Below are positions 34,416 to 45,208 of a stretch of 64,000 bases of DNA, in pieces (position 1 is the first letter of the stretch; each line of letters begins with the position of its first letter). The notes under the pieces were generated by a model that saw only the letters and a list, made by a program, of their open reading frames with translations, did not search any database and was not told where the DNA came from. A program made the position numbers and the translations under genes. Origin of the DNA: CAWGOF01 sp963824225 (GTDB taxonomy: Bacteria; Acidobacteriota; Polarisedimenticolia; Polarisedimenticolales; Polarisedimenticolaceae); the NCBI GenBank assembly GCA_963824225.1, contig CAWGOF010000003.1, positions 3,410,001 through 3,474,000 on the forward strand, given 5' to 3'.

Positions 34416-37400
34416 GTGGTGCACGGGGGCCTTGCTCGAGTTCTTGCCGTCATCGGCCTCACGCTCGTGGCGACGGCGGCCCGTGCCGGCGAGCCGGCCT
34501 ATCGTGTGCGGGACCTCAGGACGGTCCCGGTCGGCGTGGTGGGCTCGGCTCCATCCTGCTTCGTACCCTTGGCCGGCATCGCGTACTTCGTCGCGGCCCA
34601 CGATGCGACGGGACCCGAGCTGTGGCGCACCGACGGCACGGCGGCGGGTACGACTCTGATCAAGGACATCTTCCCGGGCGGTTCCAACTCGTTTGCCGAC
34701 TACGGCTGTCCGGTGGCATTGGGAAGCGCGCTGTACTTCGCCGTGAATGACGGCTCGTATGGGGTGGAGCTGTGGCGCACGGACGGGACGACCGCGGGCA
34801 CCGAGATGGTCAAGAACCTACGCGTCGTCAGCGGCTCGATCCCGCTACGCCTGACGGTCGCCGGAGGCCTGCTGTACTTCTCGGCGAGCGACGACACGGC
34901 GGGCGAAGAGCTGTGGCGCACCGACGGCACGGCCGCGGGCACGGTGATGGTCAAGGACATCCGGACCGGTGCGGGCGGCTCGTCCCCTACGAACCTCGTG
35001 GATGTGGGCGGCACGTTGTATTTCTCCGCCGACGAGGGTGCGGGCGGCGTGAGGCTGTGGAAGAGCGACGGCAGCGCCGCCGGCACGGTCCGTGTCAGCA
35101 CGTCGCCGTCCGCGCCTCGAAACTCGGTCCACTTCGGCGGGACGCTCTTTTTCACGGCGGACGGCGGCTCGGCTGGCGAAGAGCTGTGGAAGAGCGATGG
35201 CACGGCGCCTGGAACGGTCCGCGTGGCCGACATTTGGCCGGGGCCGAGTTCTTCGATGCCCGGGTTCCCCGATCTGACCGTCTTCGCCGGACGTCTGTTC
35301 TTCGTGGCGAGCGATGGCGTCAATGGCTACGAGCTCTGGAGCAGCGACGGAACAGCCTCAGGGACCGCGATGGTGCGCGACATTCACCCCACCGGCTCGT
35401 CAGCGCCAAACGAGCTGACCGTCGTGCCAGGTGCGCTGTACTTCCGCGCGAACGATGGAATCCACGGACTCGAGCTGTGGAAGTCGGACGGCACGTCGGG
35501 CGGCACCATGCTGGTCCGGGACATCCACCCCACGGGCGATGGATTGCCGTTCCGTTTGATCGACTTCGGCGGGACGCTGTACTTCGTGGCCAACGACGGT
35601 AGCACCGGGACCGAGCTGTGGCGCAGCGACGGCACGGCTCCCGGGACGACGCTCGTCGCCGACCTCGCGCCGGGACCGGGTGGCTCCTCGCCCTCCGCCG
35701 CAGCCGTGATCGGTAACGAGCTGCTGTTCTCGGCCAACGACGGAACCCATGGCGCCGAGCCCTACCGGACCGATGGCGCCACGACCGAGATGGTCCGCGA
35801 CCTGCGAGACGATCGCGGCAACTCCGACCCCCGGTATCTGACCCCAATCGGCGGCCGACTCGTGTTCGCGGCCCTCGACGACGTCCACGGACTCGAGTGG
35901 TGGAGCACGGACGGCACGGCGACGGGCACGCACCTGGTGAAGGACATCTGGCCCGGCAGCTTCAGCTCGGCGATCGAGTTCCCGCGCGCCGGAGGCGGGA
36001 ACATGTACTTCCGCGCCGATGACGGGACGCACGGAGCGGAGCTGTGGATCAGCGACGGCACCGCGGACGGAACGCGTCTCACGCGCGATATCCGCCCTGG
36101 CTCCGACGGCTCATTCCCGCTTCCGGGCGTCCTCGTCGGGAACGACCTACTGTTCAGCGCGTTCGACGGGGCGAGCGGCGCCGAGCTGTGGAAGAGCGAC
36201 GGAACGGAAGCCGGCACCGTGCTCGTGATGGACATTCAACCCGGTCCAGGCTTCTCGAACCCGACGGCGATGGCCGCGTTCCAGGGCGCAGCCTATTTCT
36301 TCGCGAACGACGGCACCCATGGCAACGAGCTGTGGAGGAGCGATGGCACCACGGCGGGAACCTCGATGGTGCGGGACATCCATCCCACCGGCGGCGGACC
36401 TGGGACGGATCCCGCGCCGCAGGGATTCCTCGGCGCCCTGTACTTCCTGGCCGACGACGGCCCGCATGGGCGGGAGCTGTGGAAGAGCGACGGAACCCTA
36501 GCCGGCACGACGATGGTCCGTGACATCTTCGTCGGTTCGCAGACCTCCTCCCCGAGCAGCTTCATCGAGCTGGGTAGCTTGTTGCTGTTCGTGGCGACCG
36601 ACGCGACGGCGGGGCAGGAGCTGTGGCGGACCGATGGCACCGAGGCCGGTACCGTGCGGGTCAAGGACATCCGGTTGGGCTCGAGCGGGTCCGCCCCCGC
36701 GGAGCTGACCCGTGTCGGCGGCGTCCTGTATTTCACGGCCGACGACGGAGTGAGCGGGCGCGAGCTGTGGAGGACCGACGGAACCGCGGCCGGAACTTCG
36801 ATGGTTCGCGACATTTGGCCTGGCTTCGGTGCCTCGGAGCCCGACGCGCCGACCGAGCTCGGCGGGCGGGTGGTGTTCGCGGCGAACGACGGGGTGAGTG
36901 GGCGCGAGCCGTGGATCACCGACGGCACGGCCGCCGGCACGTTCCAGCTCCGCGACATCTCCGCGGGGCCCGCAGGTTCGATGCCACTCGATTGGACCCG
37001 TCCATTCTCTGCCTCCGGTCGCGTGTTTCTGTTGGCCGACGACAGCGAGACCGGATTCGAGCTGTGGCAGACGGACGGGACCTCGGCCGGCACGCTGCAG
37101 GTGCAAGACCTGAACGCTGGACTCATGCCTCTCGAGACGCTGCCGTTCCCGCTGCAGCTCTTCACGGCGCTGAACGACCTGCTGTTCTTCGCGGCTGCCG
37201 ATGGGTCGAGCGGGCGGGAGCTGTGGGCGCTTCCCGCCATCCGGCCCGGGGTCGTGCCCGACGGGGCGGTCGCTCTCGAGGTCCCTCTGACGATCGAGAA
37301 GGTCGGACCGGACGAGCTGCGACTGACTTGGTCCCCGGCGCAGTGCGGTCCGGATTCGTCCGACTACGAGGTCTACGAGGGCGTCCTGGGCGATTTCGCC

Positions 37401-37598
37401 AGTCACGCGCCACGGTCGTGCACGACCAGCGGAGCGACGGAAGCGATCCTGGTCCCGAGCGCAGGGGACAGGTACTACCTCGTCGTTCCTCGAAGTGAGT
37501 CGGCCGAGGGCTCGTACGGCCGGAACTCCGCCGGGGGCGAGCGCCCGCCGAGTCTCACCGCCTGCCTGCCGCGAATCGTCTATGACTCTTGCCCTTGA
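34416..37598 (+). CDS. Secreted ELWxxDGT repeat protein
   Basis: 1060 residues. GTG 34416 (next GTG 34419 possible) has GAGG five bases upstream and opens a signal peptide (VLAVIGLTLVATAARA). About eighteen repeats of ~48 residues follow, each with [ED]LW-[RK]-[ST]DGT-xxGT, then [VL]xDIxPG, LYFxAxDG; one copy (EPYRTDGATTEM) is degenerate. The repeats probably build beta-propeller-like blades. The C-terminal ~120 residues are a fibronectin-like module (LRLTWSPAQCG, YYLVVP, SYGRNSAGGERP). The family occurs in secreted proteins of unknown role. Upstream is the MFS gene, downstream an ankyrin protein. Confidence 0.85.
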   Translation: MVHGGLARVLAVIGLTLVATAARAGEPAYRVRDLRTVPVGVVGSAPSCFVPLAGIAYFVAAHDATGPELWRTDGTAAGTTLIKDIFPGGSNSFADYGCPVALGSALYFAVNDGSYGVELWRTDGTTAGTEMVKNLRVVSGSIPLRLTVAGGLLYFSASDDTAGEELWRTDGTAAGTVMVKDIRTGAGGSSPTNLVDVGGTLYFSADEGAGGVRLWKSDGSAAGTVRVSTSPSAPRNSVHFGGTLFFTADGGSAGEELWKSDGTAPGTVRVADIWPGPSSSMPGFPDLTVFAGRLFFVASDGVNGYELWSSDGTASGTAMVRDIHPTGSSAPNELTVVPGALYFRANDGIHGLELWKSDGTSGGTMLVRDIHPTGDGLPFRLIDFGGTLYFVANDGSTGTELWRSDGTAPGTTLVADLAPGPGGSSPSAAAVIGNELLFSANDGTHGAEPYRTDGATTEMVRDLRDDRGNSDPRYLTPIGGRLVFAALDDVHGLEWWSTDGTATGTHLVKDIWPGSFSSAIEFPRAGGGNMYFRADDGTHGAELWISDGTADGTRLTRDIRPGSDGSFPLPGVLVGNDLLFSAFDGASGAELWKSDGTEAGTVLVMDIQPGPGFSNPTAMAAFQGAAYFFANDGTHGNELWRSDGTTAGTSMVRDIHPTGGGPGTDPAPQGFLGALYFLADDGPHGRELWKSDGTLAGTTMVRDIFVGSQTSSPSSFIELGSLLLFVATDATAGQELWRTDGTEAGTVRVKDIRLGSSGSAPAELTRVGGVLYFTADDGVSGRELWRTDGTAAGTSMVRDIWPGFGASEPDAPTELGGRVVFAANDGVSGREPWITDGTAAGTFQLRDISAGPAGSMPLDWTRPFSASGRVFLLADDSETGFELWQTDGTSAGTLQVQDLNAGLMPLETLPFPLQLFTALNDLLFFAAADGSSGRELWALPAIRPGVVPDGAVALEVPLTIEKVGPDELRLTWSPAQCGPDSSDYEVYEGVLGDFASHAPRSCTTSGATEAILVPSAGDRYYLVVPRSESAEGSYGRNSAGGERPPSLTACLPRIVYDSCP

Positions 37599-37607
37599 TG
37601 AACGGGG

Positions 37608-37613
37608 TACCAT
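37608..37613 (+). promoter_or_regulatory. -10 hexamer TACCAT, leaderless-type promoter
   Basis: TACCAT followed by six bases and ATG 37620. An ATG overlapping the hexamer (37612) is in another frame. Confidence 0.4.
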
Positions 37614-37619
37614 GGAACC

Positions 37620-38879
37620 ATGGAGCCCGAGGAGCTAGCCCGGCAGGCGTTTTGTAGCGACGACGTCCCGGCCGTACGCAAGCTGCTCGAGCAGTTCCCG
37701 CAGCTCAAGGCGCGGATCAACGACCCGACGAACGAGTTCGGCTCACCGGCGATCACGGCGGCGAAGAGCCGCGAGATGCTCGACCTGCTGCTCGACGCGG
37801 GCGCGGACATCGACGCGAAGAGCAACTGGTGGGCCGGCGGCTTCGGGATCCTGCACACGGCGAGCCCCGATCTCGCCGCCTATGCGATCGAGCGTGGCGC
37901 GACGGTCGACGTGCACGCCGCGGCGCGGCTCGGGCTGGTCGACGAGCTGCGCCGGCTGATCGCGGCCGATCCGGGCCTGGTGCAGGCGCCAGGTGGGGAC
38001 GGTCAGACCCCGCTGCACTTCGCGAGCTCGATCGAGATCGCGGAGCTGCTCCTCGGAGCAGGCGCCGCGATCGACGCGCGCGACGTCGACCACGAGTCGA
38101 CCCCGGCGCAGTACATGATCCGCGACCGGCAGCCGATCGCCCGCTACCTCGTCGACCGCGGCTGTGCGACCGACCTGCTGATGCTCACCGCACTGGGAGA
38201 CGTCGAGCGCGTCCGCCGACTCCTCGATGTCGATCCCGAGTCCGTGCGCCTGCGAGTCAGCGACGAGCAGTTCCCGATGATCGGGGACAAGACCGGCGGC
38301 ACGATCTACCAGTGGACGCTCGGCTGGTACGTGTCGGCGCACCAGGTCGCGCGCGACTTCGAGCACGAGGGGCTATTCGACCTGCTGATGGAGCGCAGCC
38401 CCGACGACGTCCAGTACGTGGCGGCCCTGTGGCTCGGTGACCGTCAGCGCATCGAGGCGCTGCGCCGGGCCCTGCCGGACATCGCCACGCGCCTCTCCGA
38501 GTCCGATCGACGGCAGCTCGCGCACGCCGCGAGAAACAACGACAGCGCAGCGGTCGAGCGCATGCTCGAAGCCGGGCTCCCGGTCGACGGACGGAGCCAG
38601 CACCACGCGACGCCGCTGCACTGGGCGGCGTGGCACGGCAACGCGGCGATGGTGCGCGCGATCCTGGCCCATGCTCCGCCGCTCGAGGCTGCGGACACGC
38701 AGTTCGGCGGCACGCCGCTGCGTTGGGCGATCCACGGCTCGGAAAACGGTTGGTACCGAAGCGAAGGGGACTACGGCGGGACGGTCGAGGCGTTGATCGC
38801 CGCCGGTGCGATCCTCCCGGAGAGCCTCGGTGGGAGCGAGGCGGTCCGGGAAGTACTCAGACGTCATGGCGTGAGTTGA
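37620..38879 (+). CDS. Ankyrin-repeat protein
   Basis: 419 residues, cytoplasmic. Ankyrin signatures are TPLHFASSIEIAELLLGAGA (about residues 128-147), PAITAAKSREMLDLLLDAGADID (about 42-64), TPLHWAAWHGNAAMVRAIL (about 330-348) and TPLRWAIHGSENGW (about 365-378). The middle, around residues 215-260, lacks canonical repeats (GTIYQWTLGWYVSAHQVA) but matches a pattern seen in many bacterial ankyrin proteins that combine two arrays. Ankyrin arrays mediate protein contacts; no partner gene is evident. It ends before a hairpin and a convergent gene. Confidence 0.88.
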   Translation: MEPEELARQAFCSDDVPAVRKLLEQFPQLKARINDPTNEFGSPAITAAKSREMLDLLLDAGADIDAKSNWWAGGFGILHTASPDLAAYAIERGATVDVHAAARLGLVDELRRLIAADPGLVQAPGGDGQTPLHFASSIEIAELLLGAGAAIDARDVDHESTPAQYMIRDRQPIARYLVDRGCATDLLMLTALGDVERVRRLLDVDPESVRLRVSDEQFPMIGDKTGGTIYQWTLGWYVSAHQVARDFEHEGLFDLLMERSPDDVQYVAALWLGDRQRIEALRRALPDIATRLSESDRRQLAHAARNNDSAAVERMLEAGLPVDGRSQHHATPLHWAAWHGNAAMVRAILAHAPPLEAADTQFGGTPLRWAIHGSENGWYRSEGDYGGTVEALIAAGAILPESLGGSEAVREVLRRHGVS

Positions 38880-38887
38880 GGGCGGGC

Positions 38888-38912
38888 GTCCGGGGCTGTC
38901 GCACCCCCGGAC
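38888..38912. terminator. 8-bp hairpin between convergent genes
   Basis: GTCCGGGG / CCCCGGAC with a 9-base loop, nine bases past the ankyrin stop and 19 bases before the stop of the convergent gene. Without a T-run on either side, a terminator role is only probable. Confidence 0.45.
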
Positions 38913-38930
38913 TCCCTTCAACAACTCAGG

Positions 38931-39242
38931 TCAGGCGGGTTTTTCCTTCTTGTCGACCTTGATCGCGGTCACGCCCTGATGCTCACCGGCGTCGGTGTCC
39001 TGGCAGGTCAACGTGACGTGATCACCGGCTTTGACGTCCTTCAGGCTGGCGGCGGCGACGTCGAGAACCTTCACCGTCTTGTTGCCACCCTTCTCGTCCT
39101 TGACCGTGAGCGTCATCGCCTTGGCGTCGACGGCCACGACCTCGGTGTGGACCTCGTGGGACTTGGCTGCCATGACCGGGAGCGCCGTCGTCAGGAGCAC
39201 GACGCCGCACACGGCCAAGAGCGATACGAGTTTCTTGCTCAT
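38931..39242 (-). CDS. Small secreted beta-rich protein (DUF5666-like)
   Basis: 103 residues from ATG 39242: signal peptide (SLLAVCGVVLLTTALPVMAA) then about 80 residues of short beta strands, HEVHTEVVAVDAKAMTLTVK, KTVKVLDVAAASLKDVKAGD and HVTLTCQD. The 'VKAGDxV' turn resembles DUF5666/OB-like periplasmic domains, but assignment is tentative. GGAGG is 13 bases upstream. One cysteine only. The neighbour on the same strand, a zinc-ribbon protein, is upstream and separated by 130 bases with a hairpin. Confidence 0.7.
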   Translation of the reverse strand: MSKKLVSLLAVCGVVLLTTALPVMAAKSHEVHTEVVAVDAKAMTLTVKDEKGGNKTVKVLDVAAASLKDVKAGDHVTLTCQDTDAGEHQGVTAIKVDKKEKPA

Positions 39243-39342
39243 GTTCTGTTCTAGTCCTCCATGACCCGCGAGGAGATTCCCGCGGGATGTCCGCCATTGT
39301 AGAGATCGCGGGCGCTCACATCGAGGGGCGCAAATACCCACG

Positions 39343-39364
39343 GGTGCCTCCCCGGGGTTGCACC
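39343..39364 (-). terminator. Imperfect palindrome downstream of the zinc-ribbon gene
   Basis: GGTGC, two bases, self-complementary CCCCGGGG, two bases, GCACC: a 22-base near-palindrome starting 11 bases past the stop at 39375. It is followed on the minus strand by CGTGGGTATTTG, a weak T-rich tail. Confidence 0.35.
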
Positions 39365-39374
39365 AAGAAAATCC

Positions 39375-39635
39375 CTACCTACGCCGCATGCCGCGGGTGA
39401 ACACCTTGCCCTGGACGATCTTGTGCGCCGGGCGTCCGCCGATCATCTTGAGCCGCGCGAACTCCTGCCCACACGCCGGGCAGCGCAGGTCGCCCGCCGT
39501 CCGGTCGTCGACGATGAGCTCGACGAAGCATTTGACGAGACCGCCCGTTCCGCCCTTGCGGTAGCGGTAGAGCAGCGCGCGGCACTTGGCGCACAGGATC
39601 GAGATGGTGCGGGCGTCGTCCAAGGCGCCGGTCAT
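39375..39635 (-). CDS. Small zinc-ribbon protein
   Basis: 86 residues, cytoplasmic. Two CxxC pairs, CAKC (about residues 15-18) and CPAC (about 52-55), with ELIVDDRTAGDLRC between them, make a treble-clef or zinc-ribbon fold likely. The C-terminus is basic (KVFTRGMRRR). Not recognised as a named family; nucleic-acid or protein binding is a guess. It diverges from creD, with 89 bases between the start codons. Confidence 0.65.
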   Translation of the reverse strand: MTGALDDARTISILCAKCRALLYRYRKGGTGGLVKCFVELIVDDRTAGDLRCPACGQEFARLKMIGGRPAHKIVQGKVFTRGMRRR

Positions 39636-39724
39636 CGTAGTTCACGAGCAATTCATCGTCGGCGCACGGGATCCGCGCGCCCGGGGAATACCTTCCGCGC
39701 CGGGGAGGCACTCGAGGAGACCCG

Positions 39725-41113
39725 ATGCGGCATGCCCTGCTCGTGAAAGCACTCGTCACCGGCGTCCTCGCTCTGGGATTGGTTCTGCCGCTCGGAGCGA
39801 TCCTCGGACTCGTGCACGAACGGCAAGCCGCGAGCTCCGCGGTGCGCCTTGAGATCCAGGAGAGCGGCGTTCGCCCGCAGCGGCTCGTTGGACCGATCCT
39901 GGTCGTCCCGTTCCGCAAGATCGTCGTTCGAGAGCAGGTCGACGACGCAGCCAAGCAGAAGAACCTCGCGCCGAGCTGGGAAGACGGGCAGCTGTACTTC
40001 TCGCCCGAGGACCTCGCGGTCACGGTCCAGGTGACGACCGAACGGCGCATGCGCGGGATCTACTCGGCACTGCTCTACGACTCGAAACACCAGATCAGCG
40101 GATCGTTCAGCGTGCCTGCGGGCTTCGGGGCCGGGAGCGCCGCCCACACCACGTACGCTTGGAGGGATGCCTACCTCTTGCTCGGTGTCGGCGACACGCG
40201 TGGGATCAAGGGCGCACCCCGGCTGAGCTGGGGGCCTGAGACCCGGCCTTGGGCCGGGGGCACGCGCGGGTCGGCGATCCCGGCCGGGATCCACGCCCCC
40301 GTGGGACCGCTCGCGCTCGAGGCGCGAACCTACCCGTTCGCGATCGAGCTCGAGCTCCAGGGGGCGCAATCGATCGAGTACGTCCCGCTCGGGAAACAGA
40401 CGACCGTCGCCATGACCGCCGAGTGGCCGCACCCCAGCTTCATCGGTCAGTTCCTTCCGGAGTCGCGCACCGTCACGGCGCGGGGGTTCGACGCCCGGTG
40501 GCGCACGTCCCACCTCGCGACCGACGTCGATGCGGCGCTCGCCGCCTGCCTGCGCGACGGACCCGCAAAGGTGTCCAGCGTTCTCGGCGTGTCCTTGATC
40601 GAGCCGGTGAACGCCTACCTGCAGACCGAGCGCGCCGTCAAGTACGGGTTCCTATTCATCGTGTTCACGTTCGTCGTGTTCCAGCTGTTCGAGCTGTTGC
40701 AGAAGCTCGCCATCCATCCGGTCCAGTACGGGTTCGTTGGTGTCGCGCTCGCCGTGTTCTTCCTTCTGCTCCTGGCGCTCTCCGAGCACATTCCGTTCGT
40801 GGTGGCGTACGTCGTCGCGAGCGCGAGCTGCGTCGGGCTGCTGACGTTCTACGTCAGCCACGTTCTGCGCGGCGCCAAACGCGCGGTCGGCTTCTCGACG
40901 CTGCTGGCGCTGCTCTACGCGGCGCTCTACGTGCTGCTACGAAGCGAGGATGTGGCGCTGCTCCTGGGGGCGATCCTGCTGTTCGGGATCCTCGCGGCGA
41001 TCATGGTCGTGACCCGACATGTCGACTGGTACCACCTGGCCGCGTCGGTCCCCGATGGCCCGGGGCAGGCGACGGAGGACCTTGCCGCGGGTTCGCTCGG
41101 GAGCGTACTCTGA
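39725..41113 (+). CDS. creD: CreD-family inner membrane protein
   Basis: 462 residues. CreD proteins have an N-terminal membrane segment, a large periplasmic domain and about five C-terminal membrane segments. Here TM1 is about residues 10-30 and the periplasmic domain about 31-300. The conserved junction GVSLIEPVNAYLQTERAVKYGFLFIVFTF (about 288-316) is followed by EHIPFVVAYVVASASCVGLL and further helices. In E. coli, creD is controlled by CreBC and linked to envelope integrity; no two-component pair is near. GAGGAG lies upstream of the ATG. lpdA follows after nine bases. Confidence 0.93.
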   Translation: MRHALLVKALVTGVLALGLVLPLGAILGLVHERQAASSAVRLEIQESGVRPQRLVGPILVVPFRKIVVREQVDDAAKQKNLAPSWEDGQLYFSPEDLAVTVQVTTERRMRGIYSALLYDSKHQISGSFSVPAGFGAGSAAHTTYAWRDAYLLLGVGDTRGIKGAPRLSWGPETRPWAGGTRGSAIPAGIHAPVGPLALEARTYPFAIELELQGAQSIEYVPLGKQTTVAMTAEWPHPSFIGQFLPESRTVTARGFDARWRTSHLATDVDAALAACLRDGPAKVSSVLGVSLIEPVNAYLQTERAVKYGFLFIVFTFVVFQLFELLQKLAIHPVQYGFVGVALAVFFLLLLALSEHIPFVVAYVVASASCVGLLTFYVSHVLRGAKRAVGFSTLLALLYAALYVLLRSEDVALLLGAILLFGILAAIMVVTRHVDWYHLAASVPDGPGQATEDLAAGSLGSVL

Positions 41114-41122
41114 GCCGTCGCC

Positions 41123-42529
41123 GTGGAAGACAAGACTCAGCTCGTCGTCGTCGGTGCGGGGCCGGGCGGCTACGCCGCCGCGTTCCACGCGGCCGATCTG
41201 GGCCTCGAGGTCGCGCTCGTCGATCCCGAGGCCAACCCGGGCGGCGTGTGCCTGTACCGCGGATGCATCCCGTCGAAGGCGCTGCTCCATGCGGCGAAGG
41301 TGATCCACGACGCGCGCGGGGCGCAGGAGTTCGGCGTCAGCTTCGGTGATCCGGCGATCGACCTCCCGCGCCTGCGGGCGTGGAAGGACGGAGTCGTCGG
41401 CAAGCTCACGGGTGGACTGGGGCAGCTCACGCGGCAGCGCAAGGTGCGGTACGTCCGGGGTCGGGCGCGCCTCGTCGATCGATCGACGCTCGAGATCGAG
41501 GCCGACGGAGCGAAGAGCCGGCTGGCCTTCGATCACGCGCTCCTCGCCACCGGCTCGGTGCCGGTCGCGCTTCCGGGCTTCCCGAAGTCGCCGCGCGTGC
41601 TCGATTCGACGACGGCGCTCGACCTGCCCGACGTGCCGCGCCGGCTGCTCGTCGTCGGCGGCGGATACATCGGGCTCGAGCTGGGCTCGGTCTACGCCGC
41701 TCTCGGGAGCCGCGTCACGATCGTCGAGATGCTGCCCGGACTGCTTCCGGGCGTCGATTCCGATCTCGTGCGGCCGGTCGCCAAGCGGCTCGAGGCGCAG
41801 TGCGAATCGATCCGCCTCGGCACGCGTGTCGCTTCGGTCGAGGAGCGCGGGGCCGGCCTCGACGTGCGGTTCGACGGCACGACGGCAGCCGAGACGTTCG
41901 ACCGGGTGCTCGTCGCGGTTGGCCGCGCGCCGAGCTCCGAGGGTCTGGGTCTCGAAACGGTCGGCGTTCGGATCGATGCCCGGGGCTTCGTCGAGGTCGA
42001 CGCGCAGCGACGCACGGCCGAGCCGTCGATCTCGGCCATCGGCGACCTCGTGGGACAGCCGATGCTCGCGCACAAGGCGTCGCACGAGGGCCGAACGGCG
42101 GTCGAGGCGATCGCCGGCCGCAAGGTCGCATTCGAGCCGCAGGCGATCCCCGCGGTCGTGTTCACCGATCCCGAGATCGCGTACTGCGGACTGACCGAGG
42201 CCGAGGCCAAGCAGCAGGGTCGGACGGTCGAGGTCGCACGCTTCCCGTGGGCCGCGTCGGGCCGCGCGCTGACGCTCGGGCGCGACGACGGGTTGACCAA
42301 GCTGGTGCTCGATCCGGAGACCGAGCGCGTCCTCGGCGTGGGGATCGCCGGCCCCGGCGCGGGCGAGCTGATCGCCGAGGGCGTGCTGGCCGTCGAGATG
42401 GGCGCGACGGCGCGCGATCTGGCGCTGACGATCCACCCCCATCCGACGCTGTCCGAGACGATCATGGAAGCGGCCGAGGTGTTCTTCGGCCAGAGCACGC
42501 ACGTGTTCCGGCCCAAGCGCCGCGGGTAG
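41123..42529 (+). CDS. lpdA: Dihydrolipoyl dehydrogenase (E3)
   Basis: 468 residues from GTG 41123. FAD-binding GAGPGGYAAA (11-20), redox disulfide GGVCLYRGCIPSK (Cys43, Cys48), NAD-binding GGGYIGLELGSVY (about 180), GDLVGQPMLAHKA (FAD site) and the catalytic pair HPHPTLSE (His440, Glu445) are all intact. It reoxidises the lipoyl arm of E2 complexes. The matching E1/E2 genes aceE and aceF lie 8 kb upstream, separated by a transporter and secreted proteins; here it is paired with creD. Confidence 0.96.
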   Translation: MEDKTQLVVVGAGPGGYAAAFHAADLGLEVALVDPEANPGGVCLYRGCIPSKALLHAAKVIHDARGAQEFGVSFGDPAIDLPRLRAWKDGVVGKLTGGLGQLTRQRKVRYVRGRARLVDRSTLEIEADGAKSRLAFDHALLATGSVPVALPGFPKSPRVLDSTTALDLPDVPRRLLVVGGGYIGLELGSVYAALGSRVTIVEMLPGLLPGVDSDLVRPVAKRLEAQCESIRLGTRVASVEERGAGLDVRFDGTTAAETFDRVLVAVGRAPSSEGLGLETVGVRIDARGFVEVDAQRRTAEPSISAIGDLVGQPMLAHKASHEGRTAVEAIAGRKVAFEPQAIPAVVFTDPEIAYCGLTEAEAKQQGRTVEVARFPWAASGRALTLGRDDGLTKLVLDPETERVLGVGIAGPGAGELIAEGVLAVEMGATARDLALTIHPHPTLSETIMEAAEVFFGQSTHVFRPKRRG

Positions 42530-42553
42530 GGGGCCGCACGGGCTCGCGTGCCC

Positions 42554-42559
42554 TACAAT
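42554..42559 (+). promoter_or_regulatory. -10 hexamer TACAAT, leaderless-type promoter of clpS-clpA-aat
   Basis: TACAAT followed by seven bases and GTG 42567. Five of six bases match TATAAT. Confidence 0.5.
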
Positions 42560-42566
42560 TCACCCC

Positions 42567-42881
42567 GTGGACCAGACCGAGCGCCAGACCGGCGAGGCGG
42601 TTCTCGAGAAGACGCGTCCGAAGACCGCCGAGCCGCCGATGTTCCGGGTCCTGCTGCACAACGACGACTACACGACGATGGAGTTCGTGGTCGACGTGCT
42701 GGAGTCGATCTTCCACAAGTCGCCGGCCGAGGCGCACAGGCTGATGATGCAGGTGCATCGCGAGGGTTCGAGCGTGTGCGGCGTCTACCCGCACGAGATC
42801 GCGGAGACCAAGGTGTCCCTGGTCCACGAGCGCGCGAAGGCCCACGGGTTTCCGCTGCGCGCGAGCATCGAGGAGGTCTGA
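42567..42881 (+). CDS. clpS: ATP-dependent Clp protease adaptor ClpS
   Basis: 104 residues. FRVLLHNDDYTTMEFVVDVL (residues about 28-47) and the following FHKSPAEAHRLMMQVHREG and ETKVSLVHERAKAHGFPL are the ClpS core that binds N-degron side chains (the NDD and the M of TTMEFV line the pocket). It delivers N-degron substrates to ClpA, which is the next gene. GTG start, seven bases from TACAAT. The 3' end and the clpA start contain a duplicated GAGGTCTGAC. Confidence 0.96.
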   Translation: MDQTERQTGEAVLEKTRPKTAEPPMFRVLLHNDDYTTMEFVVDVLESIFHKSPAEAHRLMMQVHREGSSVCGVYPHEIAETKVSLVHERAKAHGFPLRASIEEV

Positions 42882-42898
42882 CCTCCGGGAGGTCTGAC

Positions 42899-45194
<2,296 letters not shown>

Positions 45195-45208
45195 CGCGGG
45201 CGGCCGCG

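Noticed and set aside
39501..39700. Possible mobile-element scar around the zinc-ribbon gene
   Set aside because: No terminal inverted repeats, target duplications or transposase remnants were found.
42872..42898. Duplicated GAGGTCTGAC at the clpS/clpA junction as a regulatory hairpin
   Set aside because: It gives only a 5-bp stem with a three-base loop and is most simply the clpS stop plus the clpA ribosome-binding site after a small duplication.
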